DNA of 64,000 nt from Arthrobacter agilis (GTDB lineage Bacteria; Actinomycetota; Actinomycetes; Actinomycetales; Micrococcaceae), in assembly GCF_030816075.1 (NCBI RefSeq), contig NZ_JAUSXO010000001.1, positions 1,116,001-1,180,000 on the forward strand, in the 5' to 3' direction. Shown piece after piece: positions 27,932 through 38,219 of the stretch (its first letter is position 1; every line of letters starts with the position of its first letter). A program made the translations under genes and the position numbers. The notes beneath the pieces are model-generated. The model saw only the letters and a list, made by a program, of their open reading frames with translations. It ran no database searches and was not told where the DNA came from.

Positions 27932-29192
27932 TCAGGCCCGGCGGCGACGGCGGGCGAGGGCTACCGCACGTGCGACGAGTCCTCCGGCGAGGACCGCGAG
28001 CATGGTCAGCACCGACGTCGCCGGCAGGGTGAAGGCGAGGACGAGGCACGCGCCGGCGCCGACGGCGTTCAGCCAGCGCGGCGCGTACCACTGCCGCTCC
28101 GTGAGGGAGAAGGCCGCGATGTTCGCGATCGCGTAGTAGAGCAGCACGCCGAAGCTCGAGAACCCGACGACGGTCAGCACGTCCGTCGCCACGAGGAGGA
28201 CCACCACGACGACGGCCGTCGCGATGTCGGCCACCCAGGGGACGGCGAAGCGGGTGGAGACGCGCGAGAGCGCGGACGGCAGGTCGCCGCCGCGCGCCAT
28301 GGCGAGGCTCGTGCGACCGACGCCCGCGATCAGCGCTAGCAGGGCGCCGAGGCTCGCGAGCGCCGCAGCAGCCGTCACGATGGTGCCCAGTCCGCCGCCG
28401 ACCGCCGGCGGACTCGCGATCTCGACGACCTGCCGCAGCGGCGCGGTGGTCCCGGCGAGCCCGGCGGGCCCGAAGGCGTGCAGGAGCGACAGGGCCAGCA
28501 GCACGTACAGCACCAGGGTGATACCGAGGGCCGCGAAGATCGCCGCCGGGATGTTCCGCCGCGGCTCCCTGACCTCCTCGCCCATGGTGGCGATCCGCGC
28601 ATACCCCGCGAAGGCGAAGAACAGCAGCGCCGCGGCCTGCAGGACGCCCGCGACGCCGTCGGCGCCGCCGCCGGCCGGTGCCGGAGCCGCGGGGGCGGCG
28701 AACGCGACGACCACCACGAAGGCGAGGACGGGCACCACGAGCGAGACGATCACGCGCGTCGCGAGGGCCGTCCGCGTCACCCCGAGGAGATTCACGACGG
28801 TCAGGCCGACGACGGCGGCCACCGCGGCGGGCTTCTCGGCGCCCGGCGCCGCGTAGAGGCCGAACGTGAGCGCCATCGCGGCGCACGAGGCGAGCTTGCC
28901 CGTGACGAAACCCCAGCCGGCGAGGAAACCGGGCCAGTGGCCCAGCTGCTCCCGTCCGTACACGTACGTGCCACCGCTCGAGGGGTAACCGGACGGCGAG
29001 GGACGCCGTCGCCGCCGCGTTGCAGTAGGCGACGAACCCCGCGATCACGACGGCGAGGGGCAGGAGCGCGCCGGCGGTGGCGGCGGCCGGCGCGAAGACC
29101 ACGAAGGCGCCCGCCCCGATCATGGCGCCGATGCCCACGGTCGTGGCGTCGACACCACCCATGGCGCGGCGCAGTCCGGGCTGCTCGGACAT
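27932..29192 (-). pseudogene. APC-family permease broken by a single-base frameshift
   Basis: Read in one frame from the ATG at 29192 (GAGGAGGACC upstream), the product starts like an APC permease: MSEQPGLRRAMGGVDATTVG, then GIGAMIGAGAFVVFAPAAA and further helices to AATASLAVR. The family's next motif, YPSSGGTYVYGRE, is present but in another frame, which continues through the remaining helices (EEVREPRRNIPAAIF, FGVLLYYAIANIAAFSL) to the stop at 27932. The switch is at plus-strand 28985-28990 (GTAACC), where GTACC would keep one frame. Restored, the protein would have about 419 residues and transport an amino acid or other organic cation. It is either a real pseudogene or a sequence error. 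Confidence 0.88.
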
Positions 29193-29344
29193 GGTCCTCC
29201 TCGGATGGGAGCGGGGCCGTCGACGGGAACGGCCCGTCGGGGCGATCCGACCGGGACCGGTAAGGTTGGTCGGGCTTGAACCAACTCTAGGCAGGCGCTT
29301 TCGAAGCCTGCGACTCATCTGAAACATCTGTGGGAAGGATTGCT

Positions 29345-31129
29345 GTGCTCCGCACGCATGAACTCGGCTCCCTCCGGCCCGAGCACGTAGGACAAACGGT
29401 CACCCTCGCAGGCTGGGTGGCCCGACGCCGCGACCACGGTGGCGTGGCGTTCCTGGACCTCCGCGACGCGTCCGGCGTCGCCCAGGTGGTGGTGCGCGAG
29501 GAGGACGTCTTCTCGAGCCTGCGGAACGAGTACGTCCTGCAGATCGTCGGCACGGTACAGCAGCGTCCGGAGGGCAACGAGAACCCCGCGCTCGCCACGG
29601 GTGCCATCGAGGTCATCGCGGACACCGTCACCATCCTCAACACCTCCGACCCCCTGCCGTTCCAGATAGACGAGCACGTCGAGGTGGGCGAGGAGGCGCG
29701 TCTGCGCCACCGCTACCTCGACCTCCGCCGGCCCGGCCCCCAGGCGAACCTGCGGCTGCGCTCCGAGGCGAGCCGCGTGGCGCGCGAACTGCTCCACGCG
29801 GACGGCTTCGTCGAGATCGAGACGCCCACCCTGACCCGCTCGACGCCCGAGGGCGCACGGGACTTCCTCGTCCCGGCACGCCTGGCCCCGGGCTCCTGGT
29901 ACGCCCTGCCGCAGTCGCCCCAGCTCTTCAAGCAGCTCCTGCAGGTCGGCGGGTTCGAGAAGTACTACCAGCTCGCCCGCTGCTACCGCGACGAGGACTT
30001 CCGCGCCGACCGCCAGCCCGAGTTCACGCAACTCGACATCGAGGCGAGCTTCGTCGAGGAGGACGACATCATCGCCCTCGGCGAGCAGCTGGTCTCCGCC
30101 CTGTGGAAGCTCATCGACGTCGAGATCCCCCTGCCCATCCGCCGCATGACCTACGCGGACGCCATGGCGAAGTACGGCTCGGACAAGCCGGACCTCCGCT
30201 TCGGCCTCGAGCTGACCGAGCTGACCGAATTCTTCAAGGACACCGGGTTCGGCGTCTTCAAGGCCCCCTATGTCGGCGCCGTCGTCATGCCCGGCGGGGC
30301 CTCACAGCCGCGCCGCCAGCTGGACGCCTGGCAGGAATGGGCGAAGCAGCGCGGCGCCAAGGGCCTCGCGTACGTCCTGATCGACGACGACGGCAGCCTG
30401 CGCGGGCCCGTGGCCAAAAACCTCACCGACTCCGAGCGGGAAGGCCTCGCAGCCGCCACCGGGGCCAACCCGGGCGACTGCGTCTTCTTCGCCGCCGGCG
30501 ACCGCCCGTCGTCGCGCGCCATCCTCGGCGCCGCGCGCGTGGAGATCGGACGACGCACGGGTCTCATCAAGGAGGGCGACTGGGCCTTCGTGTGGGTGGT
30601 CGACGCCCCCATGTTCGAGCCCGCGTCGGCGGCTGTCGCGGCCGGCGACGTCGCCGTCGGAGGAGGGGCCTGGACGGCCGTCCACCACGCGTTCACGTCC
30701 CCGAAGCCCGAGTTCCTCGACACGTTCGACACGGATCCCGAGAACGCCCTGGCCTACGCGTACGACATCGTCTGCAACGGCAACGAGCTCGGCGGCGGCT
30801 CCATCCGTATCCACCAGCGGGACGTGCAGGAGCGCGTGTTCGCCGTCATGGGGCTCGGCGCCGAGGAGGCACAGGAGAAGTTCGGGTTCCTGCTCGAGGG
30901 CTTCAAGTACGGCGCGCCTCCCCACGGCGGCATCGCGCTCGGCTGGGACCGCGTTGTCTCCCTGCTCGCCGGGACCGATTCGATCCGCGACGTCATCGCC
31001 TTCCCGAAGTCCGGCGGTGGCTTCGACCCGCTGACGTCCGCGCCCGCACCGATCACGGCGCAGCAGCGCAAGGAAGCCGGCGTCGACGCGAAGCCGAGGA
31101 CCGACCCGAAGCCCGCAGCCGAGGGCTGA
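29345..31129 (+). CDS. aspS: Aspartyl-tRNA synthetase
   Basis: AspRS charges tRNA-Asp, and in many actinobacteria also tRNA-Asn for later amidation. The 594-residue length fits the bacterial type: an OB-fold anticodon domain at 1-105 ([21 protein letters not shown]), catalytic motif 2 ([18 protein letters not shown]), the bacterial GAD insertion at about 285-415, and motif 3 ([16 protein letters not shown]). The GTG at 29345 with GGGAAGGA upstream gives the usual start [10 protein letters not shown]; a GTG five codons upstream is less likely. A terminator hairpin follows about 180 bp after the stop. It diverges from the APC permease gene. Confidence 0.95.
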   Translation: MLRTHELGSLRPEHVGQTVTLAGWVARRRDHGGVAFLDLRDASGVAQVVVREEDVFSSLRNEYVLQIVGTVQQRPEGNENPALATGAIEVIADTVTILNTSDPLPFQIDEHVEVGEEARLRHRYLDLRRPGPQANLRLRSEASRVARELLHADGFVEIETPTLTRSTPEGARDFLVPARLAPGSWYALPQSPQLFKQLLQVGGFEKYYQLARCYRDEDFRADRQPEFTQLDIEASFVEEDDIIALGEQLVSALWKLIDVEIPLPIRRMTYADAMAKYGSDKPDLRFGLELTELTEFFKDTGFGVFKAPYVGAVVMPGGASQPRRQLDAWQEWAKQRGAKGLAYVLIDDDGSLRGPVAKNLTDSEREGLAAATGANPGDCVFFAAGDRPSSRAILGAARVEIGRRTGLIKEGDWAFVWVVDAPMFEPASAAVAAGDVAVGGGAWTAVHHAFTSPKPEFLDTFDTDPENALAYAYDIVCNGNELGGGSIRIHQRDVQERVFAVMGLGAEEAQEKFGFLLEGFKYGAPPHGGIALGWDRVVSLLAGTDSIRDVIAFPKSGGGFDPLTSAPAPITAQQRKEAGVDAKPRTDPKPAAEG

Positions 31130-31189
31130 CCGGCGGCTCCGGCCGCGGCGCGCAGCCCTGGTGGTCCGGAGAGCACCGCAACCGCCAGG

Positions 31190-31300
31190 GCCGCCTGCAG
31201 AGGCCGGTCCACAGGAGCCGGTACACAGGAGCCGCCCGCAGAAGCCGGTACACCGGACCCGGTCCACAGAGGCCGGAGCACAGGAGCCGGCGCTCCCGCC
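31190..31300. repeat. Imperfect 13-15 bp tandem repeats after aspS
   Basis: About seven variants of ACAGGAGCCGGTACAC follow each other without spacers, for example AGGCCGGTCCACAGG, AGCCGGTACACAGGA and AGAAGCCGGTACACC. The units vary at several positions and in length. The array lies between aspS and its terminator and shows no coding potential that I trust. Confidence 0.75.
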
Positions 31301-31309
31301 GTCGACCAG

Positions 31310-31345
31310 GAGGACGGGGCATCCCACACGGGGTGCCCCGTCCTC
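31310..31345 (+). terminator. Terminator of aspS
   Basis: A perfect 12-bp inverted repeat, GAGGACGGGGCA at 31310-31321 and its complement at 31334-31345, has a 12-base loop and is followed by GTTGT. It separates aspS from the riboflavin operon. Confidence 0.8.
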
Positions 31346-31431
31346 GTTGTCGGGCGGCGCCCTGATCGCTCTCGGACGAATTGTGACGGGACGTCCACCC
31401 GGACGGGCGCACTGTGAAATAATCGCGACTG

Positions 31432-31577
31432 TACGTGCTCCGGGGTCGGTGTAAGTCCGAACCGGCGGTTATAGTCCGCGACCCGCCCACCATCTGCGCA
31501 CCCGCGCCGACGGCGGACGGTTGAGCCGGTGGAATTCCGGGACCGACAGTCACAGTCTGGATGGGAGAAGCACGCAC
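31432..31577 (+). promoter_or_regulatory. FMN riboswitch (RFN element)
   Basis: The conserved RFN segments appear in order: GGGGTCGGTGTAAGTCCG and CCGGCGGTTATAGTCCGCGA near the 5' end, then GAGCCGGTGGAATTCCGG, ACCGACAGTCACAGTCTGG and ATGGGAGAAGCACG at the 3' end. These form the multi-stem junction that binds FMN. A variable stem (GCGCACCCGCGCC region) replaces one helix. It lies about 115 bases before ribM, the first gene of the operon. High FMN should reduce expression, probably by translation control, because no obvious terminator with a T-tract follows. Confidence 0.95.
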
Positions 31578-31691
31578 AGCAGGGGCTCGCCGCTGCCCTT
31601 CGACGGGCTGCGGCCCTGTCGTGGTACCGCCATGGCAGACGGCCCCTCCTTCTGCCATTCCCCGGAGCCGTCCTATCGGCGAAGGATCGGC

Positions 31692-32375
31692 ATGGATTTT
31701 CTGCAGTGGCTCTTCGAGGCCCGCATCCCCGTAGGCGACGGCTCCCTGCTGGTGCGCGAAGTGGTGGGCAACATCTTCGGCCTGCTGAGCGCCCTCGGCG
31801 GCATGCGCCGACGCGTCTGGGCCTGGCCCGTCGGCATCATCGGCAACCTCCTGCTCCTCACGGTGTTCCTCGGCTCCGTCTTCGGCGCCGCGAGCGCCGC
31901 CAACCTGCTGGGGCAGGCCGGGCGGCAGGTCATGTTCATCGCCGTCTCCGTCTACGGCTGGCGCCAGTGGCAGGCGAGCCGGCACCGCGGGGGCCAGGCC
32001 GTCGTACCGCAGTGGGCCGGCACCCGCGCCCGGCTCGGCATGGTCGCCTTCCTCCTCCTCGGCACGCTGGCGCTGACACCGCTCTTCCGCCTCCTCGGCT
32101 CCTACGAGCCGGTCTGGGCCGACGCCTGGACGTTCGTCGGATCCCTCCTCGCCACCTACGGCATGGCCAAGGGCTGGGTGGAGTTCTGGCTCGTCTGGGT
32201 CGCCGTGGACATCGTCGGCGTGCCGCTGCTCTTCAGCGCCGGCTACTACGCGAGCGCCTTCATGTACATCTTCTACGGCGCCTTCACGCTCATCGGCTTC
32301 TTCGTCTGGGCCCGCGCCCAGCGGACGGCGAAGCCCGGCGTCGAGATCCTCCTCCCGGATCCGACCCTCCGATGA
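31692..32375 (+). CDS. ribM: PnuC-family riboflavin transporter (RibM-like)
   Basis: The 227-residue product is a PnuC-type membrane protein with about seven helices; typical segments are NIFGLLSALGGMRRRVWAWPVGIIGN, in which the WPVGIIGN motif is diagnostic, and QVMFIAVSVYGWRQW. PnuC proteins take up nicotinamide riboside, but members placed behind an FMN riboswitch beside rib genes (RibM/PnuX of Corynebacterium and Streptomyces) transport riboflavin. Context therefore supports riboflavin uptake. The ATG at 31692 has GAAGGA upstream. The stop overlaps the ribD start (ATGA). Transport of another pyridine or flavin compound cannot be excluded. Confidence 0.88.
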   Translation: MDFLQWLFEARIPVGDGSLLVREVVGNIFGLLSALGGMRRRVWAWPVGIIGNLLLLTVFLGSVFGAASAANLLGQAGRQVMFIAVSVYGWRQWQASRHRGGQAVVPQWAGTRARLGMVAFLLLGTLALTPLFRLLGSYEPVWADAWTFVGSLLATYGMAKGWVEFWLVWVAVDIVGVPLLFSAGYYASAFMYIFYGAFTLIGFFVWARAQRTAKPGVEILLPDPTLR

Positions 32376-33430
32376 CGGCGCCCGCCACCTCCGGCGCGAC
32401 ACCGGCCGAGTCCGAAGCCATGCTGCGCGCCCTCGACCTCGCCGCGCGCGGGGTGCGGGGCGCCAACCCCCTGGTCGGCGCCGTCCTCATCGCTCCCGAC
32501 GGCGCGGTCCTCGGGGAGGGCCACCACCGGGGCGCCGGCACGCCGCACGCCGAACCCGCTGCCCTCGCCGACGCCCGCGCCCGCGGCAACGACCCCCGGG
32601 GCGCCACCATGGTGGTGACCCTCGAACCGTGCAACCACACCGGCCGGACCGGCCCGTGCAGCGTGGCGCTCATCGAGGCAGGCGTCGCGCGCGTCGTCCA
32701 CGCGGCCGACGACCTCAACGGTGCCGCGGCCGGCGGCGGACAGCGGCTGCGCGACGCCGGCGTCGAGTGCATCGGCGGCGTCGAGGCCACCCGCGCGCGG
32801 CACCTGAACGAGCGCTGGAGCGCGGCGGTCTCCACGGGGCGCCCGTTCGTGACGCTGAAGTCCGCGCAGTCGCTCGACGGGCGCGTAGCCGCCGCGGACG
32901 GCACGAGCCAGTGGATCACCGGCGCCGAGGCGCGGGCCGACGGGCACAGGATCCGCGCCCTGGCCGACGCCGTCCTCGTGGGCACCGGCACCGTGCTCGC
33001 CGACGACCCGCGCCTCACGGCACGCGACGGCACTGCGCCGCGGGCACGTGCCGGCCTCCGGGTGGTCATGGGCGAGACCCCGGTACCCGGCACCGCAGCC
33101 ATCCGGGGCGAGGGGTTCCTCCACCTGCCGACCAGGGACGTGCCCGAAGCCCTCGACGCGCTGTACAGCCGGGGAGTGCGTCACCTCCTCGTGGAGGGCG
33201 GCCCCCGCATCGCCTCGGCGTTCCTCCGGGCGGGCGTCGTCGACGAGCTGTTCAGCTACGTGGCCCCGCTCCTGGTCGGCGACGGGGCACCGGCATTCCC
33301 CGGGCTCGGCGTCGCGACCCTCGCCGACGCCGGCCGGTGGCAGCCCGACGACGCCGGAGGGCCCGCCGTCCTCCGGGTCGGCCCCGACGTGCGACTGCAC
33401 CTGCGGCCCCCGGCCCTCCACCCGGCCTGA
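32372..33430 (+). CDS. ribD: Riboflavin deaminase/reductase RibD
   Basis: RibD carries out the second and third steps of riboflavin synthesis: deamination of the pyrimidine, then NADPH-dependent reduction of the ribose side chain. In the 352-residue product the N-terminal deaminase domain holds the zinc site His59-Ala-Glu61 and Cys87/Cys96 in EPCNHTGRTGPC. The C-terminal reductase domain starts near residue 148 (RPFVTLKSAQSLDGRVAAADG) and contains DAVLVGTGTVLADDPRLTAR and LLVEGGPRIASAFL. Both domains look complete. It is translationally coupled to ribM and lies 41 bp before ribE. Confidence 0.95.
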   Translation: MTAPATSGATPAESEAMLRALDLAARGVRGANPLVGAVLIAPDGAVLGEGHHRGAGTPHAEPAALADARARGNDPRGATMVVTLEPCNHTGRTGPCSVALIEAGVARVVHAADDLNGAAAGGGQRLRDAGVECIGGVEATRARHLNERWSAAVSTGRPFVTLKSAQSLDGRVAAADGTSQWITGAEARADGHRIRALADAVLVGTGTVLADDPRLTARDGTAPRARAGLRVVMGETPVPGTAAIRGEGFLHLPTRDVPEALDALYSRGVRHLLVEGGPRIASAFLRAGVVDELFSYVAPLLVGDGAPAFPGLGVATLADAGRWQPDDAGGPAVLRVGPDVRLHLRPPALHPA

Positions 33431-33471
33431 GTCCCGCCCGACACACTCCACCCCAACCGAAGGAAGAACCC

Positions 33472-34125
33472 GTGTTCACAGGAATCGTCTCCGAGCAGGG
33501 CAGCGTCGTCTCCCTCGAACTCGCGCCCGACGGCGAAAGCGGCCTCCTCGTCGTCGAGGCGCCCGAGACCGGCAGGGACCTCGCACCCGGCGCCTCGCTC
33601 GCCGTCAACGGCGTCTGCCTCACCGCCGTCACGCTCGACGGCACGCGCGTGGGCGTCGACGTCATGGGAGAGACCCTCCGCCGCACCACCACCGGACGCC
33701 TCCGGCCCGGTGCAGCCGTCAACCTCGAGCGGTGCGTACCCGCCGGCGGTCGCCTGGACGGGCACGTCGTCCAGGGGCACGTGGACGGGATCGGCGTGCT
33801 GCTCGAGCGTGAGGACCTCGGTGCGTGGCATCGGCTCCGTATCGGGCTGCCCTCGACGCTCGGCCGCTACGCTGCGGAGAAGGGCTCCGTGGCCATCGAC
33901 GGCGTCTCCCTGACCGTCACGGCGGTCAGCCCGCCCGAGGACGCGGAGCAGTGGTTCGAGGTCGGGCTCATCCCGACCACCCTGCAGGAGACCGGTCTCG
34001 GGGCGAAGGCCCTCGGCGATCCGGTCAACCTCGAGATGGACGTGCTCGCCAAGTACGCCGAGCGGCTCCTCGGCTTCGCCGCCCTCGACGCCCGGCGCGG
34101 GCCCGATGCGGGAGCGGCGCAGTGA
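33472..34125 (+). CDS. ribE: Riboflavin synthase alpha chain
   Basis: Riboflavin synthase dismutates two 6,7-dimethyl-8-ribityllumazine molecules into riboflavin and its pyrimidine precursor. The 217-residue product has the expected tandem lumazine-binding barrels: [16 protein letters not shown] with [11 protein letters not shown] in the first, and [17 protein letters not shown] with [13 protein letters not shown] in the second. The start is GTG with GAAGGAAGAA upstream. The stop overlaps the ribB GTG start by four bases (GTGA), so these are translationally coupled. Confidence 0.96.
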   Translation: MFTGIVSEQGSVVSLELAPDGESGLLVVEAPETGRDLAPGASLAVNGVCLTAVTLDGTRVGVDVMGETLRRTTTGRLRPGAAVNLERCVPAGGRLDGHVVQGHVDGIGVLLEREDLGAWHRLRIGLPSTLGRYAAEKGSVAIDGVSLTVTAVSPPEDAEQWFEVGLIPTTLQETGLGAKALGDPVNLEMDVLAKYAERLLGFAALDARRGPDAGAAQ

Positions 34126-34793
34126 CCGATCACCTCAGCCGGGCACCCGGTGCCGCCGAGGAACCGATCCGCCTCGACCCGATCGAGGCGGCCGTCGCCG
34201 CCCTCGCCGCGGGCCGCGCCGTCGTCGTCGTCGACGACGAGGACCGCGAGAACGAGGGGGACATCGTCTTCGCCGCCGAGGACGCGACGCCGGAACTCGT
34301 CGGCTGGACGGTCCGCTGGACCTCGGGCGTGCTGTGCGTGCCGCTGCGCTCCGACGACGCGGACCGCCTCCTGCTGCCACCCATGACGGCGGTCAACGAG
34401 GACTCCAAGGGCACGGCCTACACGGTCTCCTGCGACGCCGCGGCAGGCGTCAGCACCGGCATCAGCGCCGCGGACCGCGCACGGACCGCCCGTGTCCTCG
34501 CCGATCCGGCCAGCGGCCCGCGTGACCTCACCCGCCCCGGCCACGTCTTCCCGCTGCGCGCCGCGCCGGGCGGCGTGCGCGAACGGCCCGGGCACACCGA
34601 GGCGGGCGTCGAGCTCAGCGTCCTCGCCGGCAAGCGGCCCGCCGCCGTCATCGCCGAACTCGTGCACGACGACGGCGAAATGATGCGCCTGCCCGCGCTG
34701 CGCCTCTTCGCCGACGAGCACGGGATCCCGCTCGTCTCCATCGAGGACCTCGTCGCCCACATGACCGATCCCGGGATGCGCCACCCCGCCTGA
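34122..34793 (+). CDS. ribB: 3,4-dihydroxy-2-butanone 4-phosphate synthase, without RibA domain
   Basis: RibB converts ribulose 5-phosphate into the four-carbon unit of riboflavin. The 223-residue product has the catalytic acidic loop [12 protein letters not shown] (residues 37-48), [19 protein letters not shown] and [13 protein letters not shown], all intact. Many actinobacterial rib operons carry a RibBA fusion in which a GTP cyclohydrolase II domain follows; here the frame stops right after the RibB domain ([16 protein letters not shown]) and no RibA gene lies nearby. GTP cyclohydrolase II must therefore be encoded elsewhere. The GTG start overlaps the ribE stop. Confidence 0.94.
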   Translation: MTDHLSRAPGAAEEPIRLDPIEAAVAALAAGRAVVVVDDEDRENEGDIVFAAEDATPELVGWTVRWTSGVLCVPLRSDDADRLLLPPMTAVNEDSKGTAYTVSCDAAAGVSTGISAADRARTARVLADPASGPRDLTRPGHVFPLRAAPGGVRERPGHTEAGVELSVLAGKRPAAVIAELVHDDGEMMRLPALRLFADEHGIPLVSIEDLVAHMTDPGMRHPA

Positions 34794-35345
<552 letters not shown>

Positions 35346-35480
35346 CCCAGGGCGCCGGCGGCAAGGCCGGGACGCCGCGCACCGACCGGAGCCGGGCGGC
35401 GGCGGGCACGAGCCGGAGGCGTCCGTCACAGGAGGGCCGCCGCGGGACGGAGCAGGCCGGCGAGCCGATAACCTAGGGAG

Positions 35481-35744
35481 GTGAAAACCTTTGAATCCCT
35501 GTTCGAGGAACTCAGCGCGAAGGCCGCCGACCGTCCCGCCGGCTCCCGGACCGTCGCCGAGCTCGACTCCGGCGTGCACGGCATCGGCAAGAAGGTCGTC
35601 GAGGAGGCCGCCGAGGTCTGGATGGCCGCCGAGTACGAATCCACGGAGGACACCGCCGAGGAGATCTCCCAGCTGCTCTACCACCTGCAGGTCCTCATGC
35701 TCGCGAAGGGGCTCACCTTGGAGGACGTCTACAAGCATCTGTAG
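35481..35744 (+). CDS. hisE: Phosphoribosyl-ATP pyrophosphatase
   Basis: HisE hydrolyses phosphoribosyl-ATP to phosphoribosyl-AMP, the second step of histidine synthesis. The 87-residue all-helical product has the MazG-like metal-binding pattern [18 protein letters not shown] and [19 protein letters not shown]. The GTG start is preceded by TAACCT ending six bases upstream, so the transcript may be leaderless; GGAGG also overlaps this position. hisG follows after 69 bp. Confidence 0.94.
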   Translation: MKTFESLFEELSAKAADRPAGSRTVAELDSGVHGIGKKVVEEAAEVWMAAEYESTEDTAEEISQLLYHLQVLMLAKGLTLEDVYKHL

Positions 35745-35813
35745 CCGCGCCGGCACCCGCCCGCGGCCCCTGCTTGCCCTCCTCCACCGATCCTCCACCG
35801 AAGGATTTCCTCC

Positions 35814-36659
35814 ATGCTCCGTGTAGCAGTCCCCAACAAGGGCGCCCTGTCCGAGGCCGCCTCCGCCATGCTCGTCGAGGCCGGCTACCGCCAGCGCCGC
35901 GACCCCCGCGAGCTCGTGCTCGTCGATCCCGAGAACGAGATCGAGTTCTTCTTCCTCCGCCCCCGCGACATCGCCGTGTATGTCGGCTCCGGCACGCTCG
36001 ACGTCGGCATCACCGGACGCGACCTCTTCCTCGACGCGCAGGTCCCGGCGGAGGAGCTCCTCCAGCTCGGCTTCGGCGCATCCACCTTCCGCTTCGCCGG
36101 GCCCGTCGGGGACTTCTCCTCGGTGGAGGAGCTCGAGGGCCGCAGGCTCGCCACGAGCTACGAGGGTCTCCTCAACGACTACCTCGCCGAGCGCGGCGTC
36201 TCCGCGGCCGTCGTCCGGCTCGACGGTGCCGTCGAGTCCTCCGTGCGCCTCGGCGTGGCCGACGCCATCGCCGACGTCGTCGAGACCGGCAGCACGCTGC
36301 GTGCGGCGGGCATGGAGATCTTCGGCGAACCCATCCTGCAGAGCGAGGCCGTGCTCATCGGCCGGTCCGGGGCGGAGAAGCCCGCGGGCCTCGACGTGCT
36401 GCTGCGGCGCCTCCAGGGCGTCCTCGTGGCCCGCCAGTACGTGATGATGGACTACGACATCCGCACCGATCTCGTGGACCGGGCCGCGGCGCTCACCCCG
36501 GGCCTCGAATCACCGACCGTCTCCCCGCTGCGCGACTCCGAGTGGGTCGCCGTCCGTGCGATGGTCCGGCGCAACCACACCAACCGGATCATGGACGAGC
36601 TGTACGAGCTCGGCGCGCGCGCCATCCTCGTCAGCACCATCCACGCCTGCCGGATCTAG
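35814..36659 (+). CDS. hisG: ATP phosphoribosyltransferase, long form
   Basis: HisG starts histidine synthesis by joining ATP and PRPP and is the feedback-inhibited step. The 281-residue length indicates the long form, with a C-terminal ACT-like regulatory domain from about residue 205 ([13 protein letters not shown] and onward). The PRPP-binding signature is [18 protein letters not shown]. The N-terminal [15 protein letters not shown] is typical. The ATG has GAAGGA nine bases upstream. It is followed by hisF after 10 bp, an operon arrangement. Confidence 0.96.
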   Translation: MLRVAVPNKGALSEAASAMLVEAGYRQRRDPRELVLVDPENEIEFFFLRPRDIAVYVGSGTLDVGITGRDLFLDAQVPAEELLQLGFGASTFRFAGPVGDFSSVEELEGRRLATSYEGLLNDYLAERGVSAAVVRLDGAVESSVRLGVADAIADVVETGSTLRAAGMEIFGEPILQSEAVLIGRSGAEKPAGLDVLLRRLQGVLVARQYVMMDYDIRTDLVDRAAALTPGLESPTVSPLRDSEWVAVRAMVRRNHTNRIMDELYELGARAILVSTIHACRI

Positions 36660-36669
36660 GGAGGCCGCC

Positions 36670-37440
36670 ATGACCGTCGCCATCCGCGTGATCCCGTGCC
36701 TGGACGTCGACGCCGGACGCGTCGTCAAGGGCGTCAACTTCGCTGACCTCCGCGACGCCGGCGATCCGGTGGAACTCGCGCACCGCTACGACCGCGCCGG
36801 GGCCGACGAGCTGACGTTCCTGGACGTCACCGCCTCCTCCGGCAACCGCGAGACGACCTTCGACGTCGTCGCCCGGACGGCCGAGGAGGTCTTCATCCCC
36901 CTGACCGTCGGCGGGGGAGTCCGCGAGATCTCCGACGTCGACCGCCTCCTGCGCCACGGCGCGGACAAGGCATCCATCAACACGGCCGCCGTCGCGCGCC
37001 CCTCCGTCATCGACGAGATCACCGGGCACTTCGGGGCGCAGGTCCTCGTGCTCTCCCTCGACGCGCGGCGCACACGGGACGCCGGCACACCGTCGGGCTT
37101 CGAGGTGACGACCTACGGCGGCCGCAAGGGCACCGGGATCGACGCCGTCGCCTGGGCGAAGGAGGCCGCGGACCGCGGGGTGGGGGAGATCCTGCTCAAC
37201 TCGATCGACGCCGACGGCACCAAGGAGGGCTTCGACCTCGAACTCATCCGGGCCGTGCGGGCCGCCGTGGGCGTACCGCTGATCGCCTCGGGCGGCGCGG
37301 GCAGGCCCGAGCACTTCCCGCCGGCGGTGCAAGCCGGAGCCGACGCCGTCCTCGCGGCCTCCGTGTTCCACTTCGGGCCCGTGGACGCCATCGCGCAGGT
37401 CAAGGCGGCGATCCGCGAGGCGGGGTTCCCCGTCCGCTAG
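36670..37440 (+). CDS. hisF: Imidazole glycerol phosphate synthase, cyclase subunit HisF
   Basis: HisF uses ammonia from HisH to form imidazole glycerol phosphate and AICAR. The 256-residue (beta/alpha)8 barrel has the catalytic Asp in [15 protein letters not shown], the phosphate site [12 protein letters not shown], and the second catalytic Asp in [21 protein letters not shown] closes the barrel. It lies 10 bp after hisG. The HisH partner and HisA are not in the window. The reverse-strand gene at 37494 ends the hisE-hisG-hisF unit. Confidence 0.96.
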   Translation: MTVAIRVIPCLDVDAGRVVKGVNFADLRDAGDPVELAHRYDRAGADELTFLDVTASSGNRETTFDVVARTAEEVFIPLTVGGGVREISDVDRLLRHGADKASINTAAVARPSVIDEITGHFGAQVLVLSLDARRTRDAGTPSGFEVTTYGGRKGTGIDAVAWAKEAADRGVGEILLNSIDADGTKEGFDLELIRAVRAAVGVPLIASGGAGRPEHFPPAVQAGADAVLAASVFHFGPVDAIAQVKAAIREAGFPVR

Positions 37441-37493
37441 GTCCCGCACGGGCGGGCGGCGGCGCGGCCCGCCCCTCGGCGGGCTGCAGCGGA

Positions 37494-38138
37494 CTAGAGT
37501 CCGACGTCGGCGCTCTCGAGCAGGGCCACGGCGTCCGGCTGGCCCTCGAACGTGACCAGGGCCTGCCGGCGCCGCCCGTGGGCATGCAGCAGCAGCTCGC
37601 CCGGATCGCCGACGATGGCCACCGAGACCGGGGCGCGCTTGGCGACGTGCCGCGGGCCGTCCGGCCGCACGAGCACGACGCCGAGGTCCACCCCGCGGTA
37701 GAGGATGGCTGCCCGCTTGACGAGTTCCTCCCACAGGGAGTTCGCGTAGTCCTCGTCGAGCGCCCTGGGCGCCCAGCGCGTGGTGGCCCGGCGCACGTCC
37801 TCGGTGTGCACGAAGTACTCGATGAGGTTGGTGCTCTTGTCGATCGTGTTGATGCGCATCGGGGAGAGCATCGGAGGCCCTGCCAGGAAGCGGTGCACCA
37901 GGGCGTCGTAGCCGGCCGGGGACGCCGCGCGCTCCGCGGTCTCGCTGATCGCGCGTTCCGTGACGGACGCGAACCTCCGCAGCACCATCCCGAGGCCGAC
38001 CGAGGGCTTGTGTTCCCGCAGGTACAGGTGCGCGGCGAGATCACGCGTCTGCCACCCCTCACACAGGGTGGGGGCGTCGGGTCCGGCTGCCAGGAGTGTC
38101 TCGGCCAGGACCTCACGGGACGGGGTTACGTAGTGCAT
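37494..38138 (-). CDS. TIGR03085-family metal-binding protein
   Basis: The 214-residue product matches the actinobacterial TIGR03085 family, a branch of the DinB/mycothiol-dependent maleylpyruvate isomerase superfamily. The metal site is probably built from the histidines in TRDLAAHLYLREHK and NLIEYFVHTEDVRRA; the latter is the family hallmark. The C-terminal part (VAIVGDPGELLLHAHGRRR) is the usual SCP2-like or small accessory segment. No substrate is known. On the minus strand TAGTTT ends eight bases before the ATG and no ribosome-binding site is seen, suggesting a leaderless message. It diverges from hisI and interrupts the run of his and trp genes. Confidence 0.85.
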   Translation of the reverse strand: MHYVTPSREVLAETLLAAGPDAPTLCEGWQTRDLAAHLYLREHKPSVGLGMVLRRFASVTERAISETAERAASPAGYDALVHRFLAGPPMLSPMRINTIDKSTNLIEYFVHTEDVRRATTRWAPRALDEDYANSLWEELVKRAAILYRGVDLGVVLVRPDGPRHVAKRAPVSVAIVGDPGELLLHAHGRRRQALVTFEGQPDAVALLESADVGL

Positions 38139-38219
38139 CACTGCTGAAACTAGCATGCCGCGCGCGCAGGGGGGCAGGTGCGGGCGGGGGCCCGTGGAAC
38201 CGCACTAGAATCAGGGGTG

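Noticed and set aside
29193-29344. Possible T-box leader before aspS
   Set aside because: No T-box sequence (TGGNACC-type) or specifier stem is visible; T-boxes in actinobacteria are mostly linked to ileS.
31190-31300. Possible CRISPR array
   Set aside because: Units are only 13-15 bp, imperfect and without spacers, and no cas gene is present.
33472-34793. A hidden RibA domain after or within ribB by frameshift
   Set aside because: The bases after the ribB stop are a short gap with a 12-bp repeat and then ribH; no GTP cyclohydrolase II motif appears in any frame.
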